In this document: one piece after another, positions 43,156 to 54,176 of the stretch
Numbering within the stretch: the stretch's first letter is position 1
How the letters are laid out: every line of letters starts with the position of its first letter
Source: Platanthera guangdongensis
Lineage: Eukaryota; Streptophyta; Magnoliopsida; Asparagales; Orchidaceae
Direction of reading: 5' to 3'
Assembly: GCA_039583875.1 (NCBI GenBank)
Contig: CM077150.1
Coordinates: 5,040,332-5,104,331 of the forward strand
Length of the DNA stretch: 64,000 nt
Made by a program: the position numbers and the translations under genes
The notes under the pieces: model-generated
What the model saw: the letters and a program-made list of their open reading frames with translations, nothing else
What the model was told of the DNA's origin: nothing
Databases searched by the model: none

Positions 43156-43382
43156 ATCTAACGGAGAAGAACAAGTACCCGATCCCGAGGATTGATGATC
43201 TGTTCGATCAGTTAGTCGGGTCATCGGTGTACTCGAAATTGGATCTCAAGTCCGGTTATTATCAGCTGAGGATAAGGGAGAGTGATATCCCCAAGACAAC
43301 TTTTAGTACGAGATACGAGCATTACGAGTTTACGGTCATGCCGTTTGGGCTGACGAATGCGCCGTCAGTGTTCATGGATCTG
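43156..43382 (+). pseudogene. rt: Chromovirus RT fragment (plus strand)
   Basis: About 75 codons of Tekay-like RT in one open frame: [58 protein letters not shown]. It begins exactly where the LTR of element O ends and stops at 43382 before the YIDD-type motif. It is thus the remnant of the element into which O inserted. The other half is not in the window. Confidence 0.85.
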
Positions 43383-44200
43383 TTCTTTTGATGAAGGCTA
43401 AAACAAAATGCAAGACCTAAATTGGCCGAGCATTATAATGACCAATAACAAAAATACATAATAACTAAAATTAATAATGCAACAATTAGGGCAGGTAGAG
43501 ATCCGGTCGAGTGCACCGTCGAGAACTTTTGCGTCGTTCGGACCGGTGCTGGTCTCCACAAACAGTCTATACAAAGAAACCGTAAAATAGAAGTAGGGAA
43601 AATATGCAAATGAAAATAAATCCGCAGATGTGGAATATTCATGCATTCAATAGTTAATAACGAAAAAAAATCTTCAAATCAAAAAATAAATTATTATTTT
43701 TCCTATTGTGTAATTTAATCAAGGGGCTTCCCAAATGTATTGTGAATGTGTGCATAGAACTATATTAGTGTGCAAAACAAATATATTTTTATTGATGCAA
43801 ATGAGAATTATTAGAGAAAGAGAATAATGTTATGTCAAAGCATAGCTTGAGTGTTTGATCCATACAATTAATAAACATTAAAAGTACCGCAAAATGGATG
43901 CTCATCATCTATGTTTGACGTGCATACGTTTCAATGTCGATAAAGAGAGGTAACAAATTTTGTAAAAGAACATAATCATCCACTTGTATTGGAAAAGGTC
44001 ACGCATTTGTTGAGATCCCATTAGCTTATATGGGATGTCCAAGTGCGTCTTATTAGGAATATGACATGAGTAGGGATTAGAATTATCGACACATAGCCTT
44101 TTTGGTCGATAGTGTGATCTCATTGTCTTGTATCTCGAAAAACCATCAACAAGAGTTTCAACATTTAACTATGGCAAGGGTATAAAATCTTTATTATATT
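43383..44200. other. AT-rich stretch, no gene recognised
   Basis: Low-complexity AT-rich DNA with only short, unconvincing frames (e.g. minus strand 43398-43646). The boundary at 43383 begins CTGTTCTTTTGATG and could be the end of another insertion. Confidence 0.5.
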
Positions 44201-44201
44201 A

Positions 44202-45030
44202 TTGCAATGTGATAGTGAGAATGATTTAAAAAATATTGGATCGACGCAATCATACGGGAAAAGTTGGGCGATGATAGATAGTTGCTGCGGGGGCTTGATT
44301 CATTCCCGTTTCAGTGAAGGGTTTTTGAGTGGCTTTGCATGGATGAGAGCGCAACCAGCATCTTCAAGATGTACATCGATAATAAAGGGCTTTTCAACAT
44401 TGGATTTTGAGTGGTTTTGCTTTGATGAGAGTGCAACCAACATCATCAAGATGCACATCGATAATAAAAGGCTTTTCAACATTGTCGTTGAAGAGTCTGC
44501 TATCAAGATATGGGAAAAATTTGGCGGACTACACGTGTGAAGCTATTGATCACAAAGTTGTTGTTGAATCAACAACTGTATGGATTAAAGATGTATGAGG
44601 GTTGTAACCTGCAGGAACACTATAAACATGTTTAAATGGACTTCTCAATCAACTATATGTGGTCGGTGTGAAAAGGAAGAATAACACAAGACCATGTTGC
44701 TTCTTATCTCACGCTTGACGTCCAACAAGCATATGCAGATCACGTTACTATATGAGAATGATACAGTAGATTTGTAGCTGGCCAGATCAACATTGTTGTC
44801 CAGCCAGATGTTGTCAGATCCCACTTTTAGAGGTGAGCATCTATTGGTTGTAGGAGGACGAGGGAGGTAGCCCGAAAGAGTTTTGGCAGTGCATTGACTA
44901 AGTTTGCATTGATGAAGAAAGCAGTGACATGACACCACTGCAGGTAGTGCGACTGTATCAGGCGTTACGTGTAGATTTTGCTTAATGAAGTTGGCGCCTC
45001 ACACAAAGAGTGCTTTTGCGCAGGTGGTGG
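44202..45030 (+). pseudogene. gag: Ty1/copia gag (UBN2-type) pseudogene
   Basis: Capsid remnant of a copia element in several frames: FNIVVEESAIKIWEKFGGLH (44478-44537), then LNQQLYGLKMYEGCNLQEHY (44565-44630), resembling the IWEKLESLY / LYSLRMSEG core of UBN2 gags. Further on DHVTI.ENDTVDL and QLARSTLLSSQMLSDPTFRG (about 44730-44850) resemble the usual gag C-terminal region before the zinc knuckle. Multiple stops and frameshifts. An internal 80-bp tandem duplication lies at 44325-44483. The second TRIM begins right after it. Confidence 0.6.
44325..44483 (+). repeat. Imperfect 80-bp tandem duplication
   Basis: Two copies of TTTTGAGTGG(C/T)TTTGC...ATCGATAATAAA(G/A)GGCTTTTCAACATT, about 85 percent alike by eye. 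Confidence 0.85.
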
Positions 45031-45034
45031 ATCC

Positions 45035-45568
45035 AGTTAGAACCCGCCAACCCATTAGCTCATCTCAAAACTCAGGTGTTGAGATGAAGGGTGGCGGGGT
45101 ACATAAACACAAAGGGGAGAAGTCTGCAGGCGGTGTGGGATTAACCCCAACCACATGACCGCGGGGATATTCCGCCACACAAGGGGGCCCACCGGGGTCA
45201 ACACCCAGACCTGGAACGCGATGGGGAAAGCCCAAACATGCGGTCCCACACACACGTGTCATGCTGGCTAATATAATCTCAACACACCCCCGCAGCATGA
45301 CAACCTCCTCTGATACCAAGTTAGAACCCGCCAACCCATTAGTTCATCTCAAAACCCAGGTGTTGAGATGAAGGGTGGCGGGGTACATGAACACAAAGGG
45401 GAGAAGTTTGCAGGCGGTGTGGGATTAACCCCAACCACATGACCGCGGGGATATTCCGCCACAAAAGGGGGCCCACCGGGGTCAACACCCAGACCTGGAA
45501 CGCGATGGGGAAAGCTCAAACATGCGGTCACACACACACGTGTCATGCTGGCTAATATAATCTCAACA
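45035..45568 (-). mobile_element. TRIM element 2, 534 bp, internal domain 34 bp, TSD GATCC
   Basis: LTRs are 45035-45284 and 45319-45568 (250 bp each, nearly identical). In element orientation: TGTTGAGATTATATT...GGGTTCTAACT, internal TGGTATCAGAGGAGG (Met PBS) to GCTGCGGGGGTG (purine tract), then the second LTR. TSD GATCC is at 45030-45034 and 45569-45573. The LTR middle (GGTCTGGGTGTTGACCCCGG) is shared with TRIM 1, so they are one family. Confidence 0.93.
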
Positions 45569-45573
45569 GATCC

Positions 45574-45859
45574 TAATCAAGAATCAAGGTGGTGGTTTGT
45601 TAGGTTTTTATTCCGATCTAGATCAAATAACCTTTTACGTTAGATCTAATTTGAAACCTAATGAGAGTTCCCTGAAGAACCCGATCCCAAGGGAAAAGCT
45701 CCAATTTGCGAGAGAAGAAACTACAAGCTTGCCATTCGGCCTGGAGGATCCCGATCTCGGGAATGCTGACACCGGTCTTCCTCATTATGGTTGCTGCCTG
45801 TCCTTTTGCATTCGTGGTGGAAGGAGTGATTTAGATAACCATCAGTCTTGGAGGTGAGT
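45574..45859. other. Left flank of element F, unassigned
   Basis: About 285 bp of sequence without recognised family. A minus-strand open frame (45721-45859) would continue across the F insertion into 57210-57488 once F and one TSD copy are removed. Confidence 0.5.
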
Positions 45860-46258
45860 GTAACGCCCCCGGTTTTTCTGTGTTTTGTTTGATCTTTGGC
45901 TGGCGTTACGATGGCGTATTTCCGGCTTTTTGCCATTGTAGATCGTGGCTTTAGCTCTTAGGGTTCCCTGTGTAGCCTGTTTGTAGCCTGTTAGCAAGAT
46001 TCCCCAACTAGCCGGAGTCCGTTTGATGACTCGGCTAGGCCTCTTAGGGAATGCTTGTGTTTTGGCTTCGGGTGGTGTTATCCCAGGTTTCGTTCGTCGA
46101 ATGCTAATTTCGACTTCGCAGTTGTGTTCGTAGCGTGGGTTTTTAGCTGCGACGTGAATTTCGTCTTTTCCGAGATGTTTCGGGTCTCGTGTTGTTTTGA
46201 CTTTTGAGTGTAAATAATTATTATTATGTATTGTTTGTTTATTATTAAAACTGTTGTG

Positions 46259-46266
46259 TATAAATA
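46259..46266 (+). promoter_or_regulatory. TATA box, 5' LTR of F
   Basis: TATAAATA in GTTGTGTATAAATAGTCTTG; the same context recurs at 54577-54584 in the 3' LTR. This would drive the genomic RNA. Confidence 0.75.
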
Positions 46267-46831
46267 GTCTTGGGTTAGAATTAGGGCTCGGTTCCTCTTG
46301 TCTTTTCTTTTTCTCTGCTTGGAAGAAGCCGCCGCCTGTACGAGAGGAAGAGCATCGCCAGCTTACCCTAGCCTTCGGACGCCATTTTCCTGGAGATTTA
46401 GCGGTCGAAATTCAATTTCGGGAGTGGATCTGGACTGCCCTCGCCTGGATCTGCCTTCTTTCTGCTTCTCAGCTGGTGCTCTGCGGCTAGATCCGAGAGC
46501 GGGGGATACCGCCGACCTAGCTTTTCTGGTATTGAGGCAAGTGATGTCCCCTCATCCTTGCCACAGTTGATCTTTGCCTTTTTCTTGGATTTAATTTCAT
46601 CTTTTCCCTGCTTAGATCATAGGGGTACGCTAGGGTTCGTTTCCGATCATGCCGCGGTTAGTGTAGAAAGTTCCAGTTAAAATCTCAGTTTTCCTGAGGG
46701 GTTGTGTCTATTAGGGACAGTTTGGTTCGGTGCAGGTCGAGTAGTTGCGATTGTCGATGGTTGTTGTACCATAGGGAGACCTCGTTCTCATTTCTGGTGG
46801 TGTGCTGGATCTGGCGCCTGAAGCCGGTCAG

Positions 46832-47288
46832 GGTGTCGACACCGTGGTGTCGACACCAGCCAATCAGGGTGTCGACCCCGTGGTGTCGACACCAGCCAGT
46901 CAGGGTGTCGACACCGTGGTGTCGACACCAGCCTGTCAGGGTGTCGACACCGTGGTGTCGACACCAGCCTGTCAGGGTGTCGACACCGTGGTGTCGACAC
47001 CAGCCGGTCGGGGTGTCGACACTTGGTGTCGACACCCGCAGCGGCAGTGTCGACACCTTGTGTCGACACCGGCCGCAGTGGGTGTCGACACCCGCAGCGG
47101 CAGTGTCGACACCTTGTGTCGACACCGGCCGCAGTGGTGTCGACACTTGGTGTCGACACCCGCAGCGGCCGTGTCGACACCTTGTGTCGACACCGGCCGC
47201 AGTGGTGTCGACACCCGCAGCGGCAGTGTCGACACCTTGTGTCGACACCGGTTTGTCGTGGTGTCGACACATCGTGTCGACACTGGGT
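46832..47288. repeat. GTGTCGACAC palindrome array, 5' LTR of F (about 25 palindromes)
   Basis: The perfect 10-bp palindrome GTGTCGACAC occurs about 25 times. The first part has 36-bp units (two palindromes plus AGCCAGTCAGG-type spacer). The second has 68-bp units (four palindromes with CCGCAGCGGCA and CGGCCGCAGTG spacers), some shortened. Open frames on both strands are by-products of the repeat. Confidence 0.95.
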
Positions 47289-48681
47289 GCTGCCCTGGTT
47301 TTGGGGTCAGGGAGACTCGGGGTTGGTTTTGGTTAGGCGTGCAAGGCCGCGTCGGTTGGACCCGACATTTTTGCCTTGGGTTCGTGTGTTTCTTAGGACT
47401 GTTAGTGAGACTTTTCCCTAGGAGGGGGGGGGGGCATTGGGTGTTCGGCTAATTGCTGCATACCGACTCTTGGGTTGTGGCAGATGGTGGAGTTTTGGTG
47501 GCCTCTGAAGGGGTGGTTTTATGTGGAGAGCTGTGGCCACCGCCTTTTTGCCCCGGTTTGGGTTGGTGTGTGTGGGACCCTAAAGCTGCCACTGTTTGAC
47601 CCCTTAGCCCCTTTTTGGGTCTGATTTGGTTATGTATTCAGACCCATGTTTTGACCACTGCCACTTACCCACTTGTTAGGAATGTTAGTCCCTTTCCTGT
47701 TTGTGCTTCCTTTTGGCATATATGTATATGTTTGTTCCTGTGCAGACTCTCTTGGTTTAGGGCATAACGGCTTTATTGCTCGCATTTGGAGTGCTCTGTT
47801 GTGCTTTAGACAGTACTCTCCTCTTACTGTCACCCCTTTTTATTTTCTTTTGCTTATTGCAGTTTGTTGCCGGGTTGGTAAACCCATCCTCTTATTCGCT
47901 AATTGATCTATTGCTCTATTTTTTCCCCCTTTGTATTATTTTCTTGCTGAGGTGTTCTTTTCTTGAATGCCTCAGGTCCAGGTTGTAGCCAGTTCAGTGG
48001 CTAGTTCTTTTGGAGGGGCTTGTTGGTGGCCTCAAGGGTAGCTGAGATAGCTGATTCCTGTTTTGTTGTGAGGTAGTTCTTTACTTTTCTGTATAGACAT
48101 ACATACTCGCCAATGGGTTCGTGTCAGGTTGTTGACGCCCACTGGTGGCTTCTTGCGATGCTGGATGTGAATTTAAACTGCTGATTTGCCTACTTGTGGT
48201 TGGTTACTTGCTCCTGAGAAGGATTTATGCTACGTTGCATGTTAGATATTTTAAAACCTAAAAGTATTATTATATGTACCCCATGCATAACATGTTCCTA
48301 AATCAAAGACACTATTTTTCCTTAACGTAAAATGCTATTTTTCATATCTACTAGATTCACCTTAGGGTCGTGCACGCATAAGTCGCCCCCCCGGGGACAC
48401 TTATGCTCATTTATGGTGTCAACTTAATTGAACCAAAGTATTTTCTGCTGCGTATAAATATAGTTTTAACTGTGGACTAGCTGATCCACCGGGCCGAGGG
48501 ATACGACCATTCAACATAACTGATTTTCTTTCATATTTAATCAACTTTTTTTCTTTAAAATCTAACGTCTGGTGTTTGCCTGAGCGTGTGCAGTTATCCC
48601 CTGCATGACATGGCATCACGACACGTGTTTTCTCTTACTCTGATACGATTTTTCCGTTGAGAAAATGCGGGTTGTGACAGT

Positions 48682-48694
48682 TGGTATCAGAGCC
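48682..48694 (+). promoter_or_regulatory. Primer binding site of F (initiator tRNA-Met)
   Basis: TGGTATCAGAGCC begins 2 nt after the LTR end; exact match to the usual chromovirus PBS. Confidence 0.92.
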
Positions 48695-49368
48695 AGGTTG
48701 CTTGACAATGGTTGGGCAACCTTTCCCTTGTCTGCATTAGTGTTTAGCATCATACCATTCACACACCGATATGTCATCAGCACGTCTTAGCCGAAGCACG
48801 AACACCACACTCATGAGCATAAAGAAGTATACAAGGCATATTATGTAGTATGAGATGCATAATATGTGTTTGTATATGGATCCACCATATGAGGCAACAT
48901 GCGAGGGTTATGTAGTATGTGATGCATAACCTCACCACATGAATGCGGCTAGCACGTTTTCTTTTTCGTTACATGGGAATGTTATGCAGTATGAGATGCA
49001 TAACATTTTCATGTGTACGCCACCCATGGCATGCACTAAGGCTTTTCTCTTTAGAATGCATAGCACATCATGCATAGCATAACATTTCATAAACACAACG
49101 TGTCAAGCTAAAGATTTGCGAGATGACATATGTACACACATGGTTTTGAGTCAAAAAGGAATACGAATGCATGCATTCATGGTTTAGGCACCTGAGTTAA
49201 TATGATGGTGGTGAACCATCTTAGGTTAAGCATAACATCATCATGGTAAAAACAACTCCCAGAGTAAGTTTTGCAGTTGAAGTTCATATTTAAGTGTGTT
49301 TGTCCATACCGGGTAGTTTTGTTCTAGTTGATGGGCTAGGATTTGTCTAAAGCTTGTGCGATTTTAGG
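48695..49368 (+). other. Element F leader, no gene
   Basis: Untranslated leader with repeated words ATGAGATGCATAA (48859, 48919 and 48992). No coding resemblance. Confidence 0.7.
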
Positions 49369-50665
49369 ATGGCGAGACGTCCTGCGACGAGATCGACCCC
49401 CCAATCCGATGGTGAGACGTCGGGAGCGCAGAGCGATGCGTTGGTAGAAAGCCTGCGACAGAGTAATGAGGAGTTATCGAGGCAGGTAGTGGCTATGCAG
49501 GCTCAGATTCAGTCCCTTGTAGCAGTGGTGGCGGGACAGACCCCGAGAGCTCAGAACCCTGCTGAGGGAGTAGCTGTTCCTGCCCCTCCTGCTCCTCCCG
49601 TGCCTTTGGTTGTGGTGCCCCCGGAGATGACGTTCATATCCCAGTTTCAACGGCTGAGACCCCCTACCTATGATGGACAAACAAATTTCATGATTTTGGA
49701 TGATTGGCTGATTACCATTGAGGAGATGTTCTCGTACTCAGGGATTACAGATGATCAGAGAGTGATGCTCGCTGCCTACAAGCTCAAGGGTTTAGCAAAG
49801 AATTGGTGGCCGAGGGAGAAAGAGAGCTTAGTGGCAGGTTGCACATGAGAGTCATTTAAGGTGATATTGTTAAGTAAGTTTCTGCCTTCAGTCGAACGGG
49901 ACCGGCTAATGAATGACTTCCTTCATCTAAAACAAAGGAAACTCACGGTTAGTGAGTATGAGATTGAGTTTAGTAAGTTAAGTTGGTTTGCTCCGGGTCT
50001 GGTGAGTGTTGAGGCAGACCGAGTTAAGCGATTTCTGGGTGGACTAAGAAGCGACATTCAGCAGTTAGCGAATGCCTATGGAGCAGTCAGTTATGCCAGT
50101 GTGGTTGAAGCTGCCTTGAGAGTTGAGGTCATTGAGAATGCCAAGAATAGAGGCCAGCAGTTAAGGAAGGATAAGCGGAAGTCCGGTGGAGGGAAGGGCC
50201 CTCAGGAACCTGATGCTGTCTCAAGAAAGAAGGTCAAAGAAATTTGTAGCTTTTGTGGCCGGCCAGGCCACCCTTTTGAGAAGTGTTTCAAAAGGTTGGG
50301 AGCGCAGAAGATGGATCAGGTGCACGCAATTCAGGGTGTTTCCAGGGGAGACTAGGTGTGTGCCTTGTGTGGAAGGAAGGGGCATGAGGCTGCCCGTTGT
50401 TGGTTAAAAGATAAGGTTTGTTTTCAGTGCAGCTAGAAGGGTCATCTCAAGACAAGGTGCCCTCAGGCCCAGTCTATTCTGCAGCCAGTTCCCCTCCAGG
50501 CTTTGCCACCGCCTCAGCGAATGGATAAGGGAAAAGGGAAGCTGAATGTGCTTTCGGCAGACGAAGCGCAGACCTCGCCCCAGGTTATCTCAGGTTCGAC
50601 TCCTCCCCAGTCGTTTCGTTACGTTCCCTTTTTGGTTGTAGTTTTCGTTTTAGCGCTTGTTATCT
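49369..50665 (+). pseudogene. gag: gag of element F (three in-frame stops)
   Basis: Capsid-nucleocapsid gene starting at ATG 49369 (MARRPATRSTPQSD). It has a coiled segment (VESLRQSNEELSRQVVAMQA, residues about 25-50), then MTFISQFQRLRPPTYDGQTN, LKGLAKNWWPREKES, SKFLPSVERDRLMNDFLHL, RVKRFLGGLRSDIQQLA and three zinc-knuckle motifs: CSFCGRPGHPFEKC (about 50249), CALCGRKGHEAARC (about 50361) and CFQCS-stop-KGHLKTRC. The stops are at 49846-49848 (TGA where the related gag in B has Trp), 50353-50355 (TAG) and about 50434 (TAG), all explainable by single G-to-A or C-to-T changes. The protease follows in another frame from about 50669. Confidence 0.92.
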
Positions 50666-50668
50666 TAG

Positions 50669-51344
50669 ATGCGTGTGCAATTCGTAGGACGATTTAAGGT
50701 AAAGAACCGCTGGGCGCGCGTTCTCTTCGATTCCGGCGCTACCCACTCGTTTGTGGCTAGAGCTTTCGTGGAGCGGTTCAGTTTGGGCCTAGATCGTGTT
50801 GGTGGTGCCTTCTGCGTTAAGTTCCCCTCCGGTGACTCTGTGGTTACGGACCTGGGTGTCCTAGATTGTCCGATATTGTTGGGAGATTTTCTAGCCAAGG
50901 CAGATTTGAAGGTGATTGACCTGGAAGACTTTGACGTTATTTTGGGCATGGACTGGTTGTCAAGGTACGATGCTGTGATCCAGTACAAGGGTAAGCGCTT
51001 GGACTTCGTCAAAGACAACGGTCAGCCAGGGAGCGTTTATGGATATTCCCTCCAGGAGTCTCCAGTCATTTCTGCGGTGCGTGCTCGGAAGTTGCTTGTT
51101 TCTGGCTGTTTTACCTGTGTGGTTTCTCTGGTAGGGACGATTGTTAGTGTGCCCCGCTTGGAAGAGATTCCTGTGGTGTGTGACTTCTCTGATGTGTTTC
51201 CTGACGATCTTCCCGATCTTCCACCCGATCGAGATGTCGAGTTTGCCATAGATTTGGAGCCAGGCACGCGTCCTATTGTAAAGGCGCCGTACCGGATGGC
51301 CCCCGCGGGAGCTGGAAGAGTTGCGAAATTCAGCTGGATGAGTT
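50669..51344 (+). pseudogene. pro: Protease and RT connector of element F
   Basis: Retropepsin domain with LFDSGATHSFVARAF (catalytic DSG, about 50725-50770), LGVLDCPILLGDFLA, VIDLEDFDVILGMDWLSRYD and QYKGKRLDF, followed by the connector with [17 protein letters not shown] and IDLEPGTRPIVKAPYRMAP. A single-base insertion in the CCCCGCGGG region near 51300-51310 throws the rest out of frame relative to RT. Gag-pol was presumably one continuous frame in the ancestor. Confidence 0.9.
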
Positions 51345-54047
51345 GTGGCAAAAGCCTTTATAAGGCCGAGTTCTTCGCCTTGGGGTGCGCCAGTGCTGTT
51401 CGTTAAAAAGAAGGATGGGTCGATGAGGTTATGCATTGACTATAGAGAGCTGAACAAGGTTACTATTAAGAACAGGTACCCTTTGCCGCGAATCGACGAT
51501 TTGTTCGACCAACTGCGTGGTAGTGCCGTGTTTTCCAAGATAGATCTTCGTTCGGGCTATCACCAGTTGAGGATTCGGGAGTCAGATGTTCCGCGGACGG
51601 CGTTCCGTTCTCGTCATGGGCATTTTGAGTTTTTGGTTATGTCGTTCGGTTTGACTAATGCGCCCTCAGCTTTTATGGATTTGATGAACAGAGTTTTCAA
51701 GGATTTTCTAGATAAGTTCGTGATTGTTTTTATAGACGATGTTTTGGTGTATTCTAAGGATGCAGAGGAGCATGATCGACATTTGCGGCTGGTTTTGGCG
51801 ACTCTGAGAGACCATAAGCTGTACGCCAAGCTGAGCAAATGTGAGTTTTGGTTGCCTCAAGTTTCTTTTCTAGGCCACGTGATTAACAAGGAGGGAATAT
51901 CGGTGGACCCAGAAAAGATCGTTGCTGTTATGGAATGGGCGAGACCTGTTACCCCCAAAGAGATCAGAAGCTTCTTGGGTTTGGCGGGTTATTATAGAAG
52001 ATTTGTAGAAGGTTTCTCTACCTTGTCCGCGCCGTTGACCAAGTTGACGCAGAAGAATGTAGCCTTTATATGGGATGACAAGTGTGAGAAGGCTTTTGAG
52101 GAACTAAAAAGAAGGTTTTGTTCGGCTCCAATTTTGTCTTTGCCTACGGAGGGTAGCGAGTATGATATTTATGTGGATGCGTCGCATGTCGGTCTGGGCT
52201 GCGTTTTGATGCAGGGCGGGAAGGTGATTGCGTACGGGTCGAGGCAGCTAAAGACTCACGAGAGGAATTACCCTACGCATGACCTGGAGTTTGCAGCTGT
52301 GATCTATGCGCTGAAATTGTGGAGGCATTTGCTATATGGCGCGCAGTGCAAGATTTTCACGGATCATAAGAGTTTGAAGTATGTCTTCACTCAGAAAGAA
52401 TTGAATTTGCGCCAGCGGCGGTGGTTGGAGTACGTGGCCGACTATGATGTTGAAATTCAGTATCATCCGGGCAAGGCAAATGTGGTGGCTGATGCCCTGA
52501 GTCGGAAGTCAGGTAAGATTTTTAATCTTTCCGCCGAGCGTCTAGTGGAAGAGTTTCTTTTGATGGACATTTCTGTGGGAAGCTGTGATTCGCAGAGTAG
52601 CTTAGCAGTAACAGAACCTTCGTGGATTGCGCTTACGAGACTGCATCAGAAGGACGATCCCGATCTTCTGCATTTGTATCTTCGAGCTGAGAAAGGTGAA
52701 TTACCAGACTTCTCTATAGATGATGTGGGTACCTTGAAGTATCGTGACAGGTTGTGCATCCCCGCAGTTGGAGATATCCGGGATATGGTGTGCAGAGACG
52801 CCCACGGATCTAGTGTCGCCTACCATCCAGGGTCAACCAAGATGTATCATGATTTAAAACAGATTGTCTGGTGGTACGAGATGAAGAAGGACATAGCCAG
52901 ATTTGTTTCAGAGTATTTCACTTGCAGGCGTGTGAAAGCCGACCATGGGAGGCCTGGTGGCAAGCTGACTCCCCTGGAGATTCCGATGTGGAAGTGGGAG
53001 AGTATCTCGATGGATTTCATTACCGGCTTACCGAGATCGCCTAAGGGGCATGATTCAGTTTGGGTAATCGTAGACAGATTGACGAAGAGCGCTCATTTCA
53101 TACCATTTAGGATCGATTATCCGATGAGGAAGATAGCCGAGCTGTATTTGGAAGAGGTTATCAGATTGCATGGAGTACCTGTAAGTATCATATCAGATCG
53201 AGACTCCAGGTTCACGTCTCGTTTTTGGAAGAGCCTTCAAGAAGGGTTGGGTACAGATTTGAGATATTCCACGGCTTATCATCCGCAGACCAATGGTCAG
53301 ACGGAGCGAGTAAATCAGATTGTGGAAGATATGATCCGATGTTATATTCTGGACCACGGAGGAGCGTGGGACGAGCGCTTGCGGCTTATGGAATTCGCCT
53401 ATAACAACAGTTATCAAAAAAGCTTGCAAGTGGCTCCCTTTGAAGCTTTGTATGGGAGGCGCTGCAGGACTCCCTTGTTTTGGGCTGAGCTTGGCGAGGG
53501 ACCTTTGTTGGGTCCAGAAGCGCTTGAGGAGATGGAAAACCGCTGTGAAGCTTATTCGGGAAAAGCTTCGGATAGCCAAGAGAGATATGAGAAGAACGCC
53601 AATCGGCGTAGATCGGACTTGGAATTTGCTGTGGGGGACTCGGTGTTCTTAAAGGTCTCCCCGTTGATTGGAGTCAAGCGGTTTGGCAAGAATAGGAAGT
53701 TGGACCCGAGGTACGTGGGGCCGTTTCCGGTTGTTGAGCGGATTGGGGTATCAGCCTACAGGCTGGCTTTGCCCGCAAATTTCCCTGGCGTGCATGATGT
53801 CTTTCACGTCAGTCAGCTGCGAGAATGTGTGGTAAATGGCAGGCAGGTTTTGGATTCTGTGCCTCAGTTGGAGCCGAATCTTTCTTATGTGGAGGTACCT
53901 GTTCGCATTTTGGATTCTCAAGTTCGGGCGTTGCAAAAGAAGACTATTCCTATGGTTAAAGTTTTATGGAGGAATCAGGATGTGGAAAGCGCGACTTGGG
54001 AGTTGGAGTCGGCTATGAGGGAGGCTCACCCTCATCTGTTTCCCTGA
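51345..54047 (+). CDS. pol: RT-RNase H-integrase-chromodomain of element F (open, 900 codons)
   Basis: Longest intact frame of the window, lacking its own natural start because the upstream part is frameshifted. [22 protein letters not shown] (about residues 18-40), catalytic FIDD (about 130). RNase H: YVDAS (about 277), DLEFA (about 313), FTDHKS (about 340), VVADALS (about 383). Integrase: HHCC finger (about 490-535) with the first Cys replaced (EYFTC instead of ECxxC), core DFITG (about 556), SDRDSRFTS (about 618), GQTERVNQ (about 655), then the GPF module ([12 protein letters not shown], about 790) and a chromodomain-like tail ending HPHLFP at residue 900. Tekay-type chromovirus. The domains are complete, but the missing Cys and upstream breaks make activity unlikely. 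Confidence 0.94.
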   Translation: MAKAFIRPSSSPWGAPVLFVKKKDGSMRLCIDYRELNKVTIKNRYPLPRIDDLFDQLRGSAVFSKIDLRSGYHQLRIRESDVPRTAFRSRHGHFEFLVMSFGLTNAPSAFMDLMNRVFKDFLDKFVIVFIDDVLVYSKDAEEHDRHLRLVLATLRDHKLYAKLSKCEFWLPQVSFLGHVINKEGISVDPEKIVAVMEWARPVTPKEIRSFLGLAGYYRRFVEGFSTLSAPLTKLTQKNVAFIWDDKCEKAFEELKRRFCSAPILSLPTEGSEYDIYVDASHVGLGCVLMQGGKVIAYGSRQLKTHERNYPTHDLEFAAVIYALKLWRHLLYGAQCKIFTDHKSLKYVFTQKELNLRQRRWLEYVADYDVEIQYHPGKANVVADALSRKSGKIFNLSAERLVEEFLLMDISVGSCDSQSSLAVTEPSWIALTRLHQKDDPDLLHLYLRAEKGELPDFSIDDVGTLKYRDRLCIPAVGDIRDMVCRDAHGSSVAYHPGSTKMYHDLKQIVWWYEMKKDIARFVSEYFTCRRVKADHGRPGGKLTPLEIPMWKWESISMDFITGLPRSPKGHDSVWVIVDRLTKSAHFIPFRIDYPMRKIAELYLEEVIRLHGVPVSIISDRDSRFTSRFWKSLQEGLGTDLRYSTAYHPQTNGQTERVNQIVEDMIRCYILDHGGAWDERLRLMEFAYNNSYQKSLQVAPFEALYGRRCRTPLFWAELGEGPLLGPEALEEMENRCEAYSGKASDSQERYEKNANRRRSDLEFAVGDSVFLKVSPLIGVKRFGKNRKLDPRYVGPFPVVERIGVSAYRLALPANFPGVHDVFHVSQLRECVVNGRQVLDSVPQLEPNLSYVEVPVRILDSQVRALQKKTIPMVKVLWRNQDVESATWELESAMREAHPHLFP

Positions 54048-54149
54048 CCTTGTGCCTGTTATGCTCTGTTTTATTCTTATTTATTTGTAGCCCTTTCCTG
54101 GCTCTTTCTCTCTCCTTCTATGTAGGAGTGTTGTGAGTAAAGTTTCGAG

Positions 54150-54176
54150 GCGAAACTTTCTTTTAGGGGGAGTGGC
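54150..54176 (+). promoter_or_regulatory. Polypurine tract of F
   Basis: TTTTAGGGGGAGTGGC directly before TGTAACGCCCCC at 54177, preceded by the stem-like GTTTCGAGGCGAAAC (54142-54156), which is also present in element B before its purine tract. Confidence 0.85.

Larger units (their letters stand above)
45860..48679 (+). repeat. Element F 5' LTR (2820 bp)
   Basis: TGTAACGCCCCCGG...AATGCGGGTTGTGACA. TATA box at 46259. The palindromic array at 46832-47288 lies about 570 bp downstream of it, i.e. in the transcribed leader. Confidence 0.95.

Noticed and set aside
46832..47288. CRISPR-like appearance (palindromic repeats with short spacers)
   Set aside because: Spacers are themselves repeated and only about 3-11 nt, units are tandem, the array is duplicated in both LTRs of a plant retrotransposon, and no cas genes exist.
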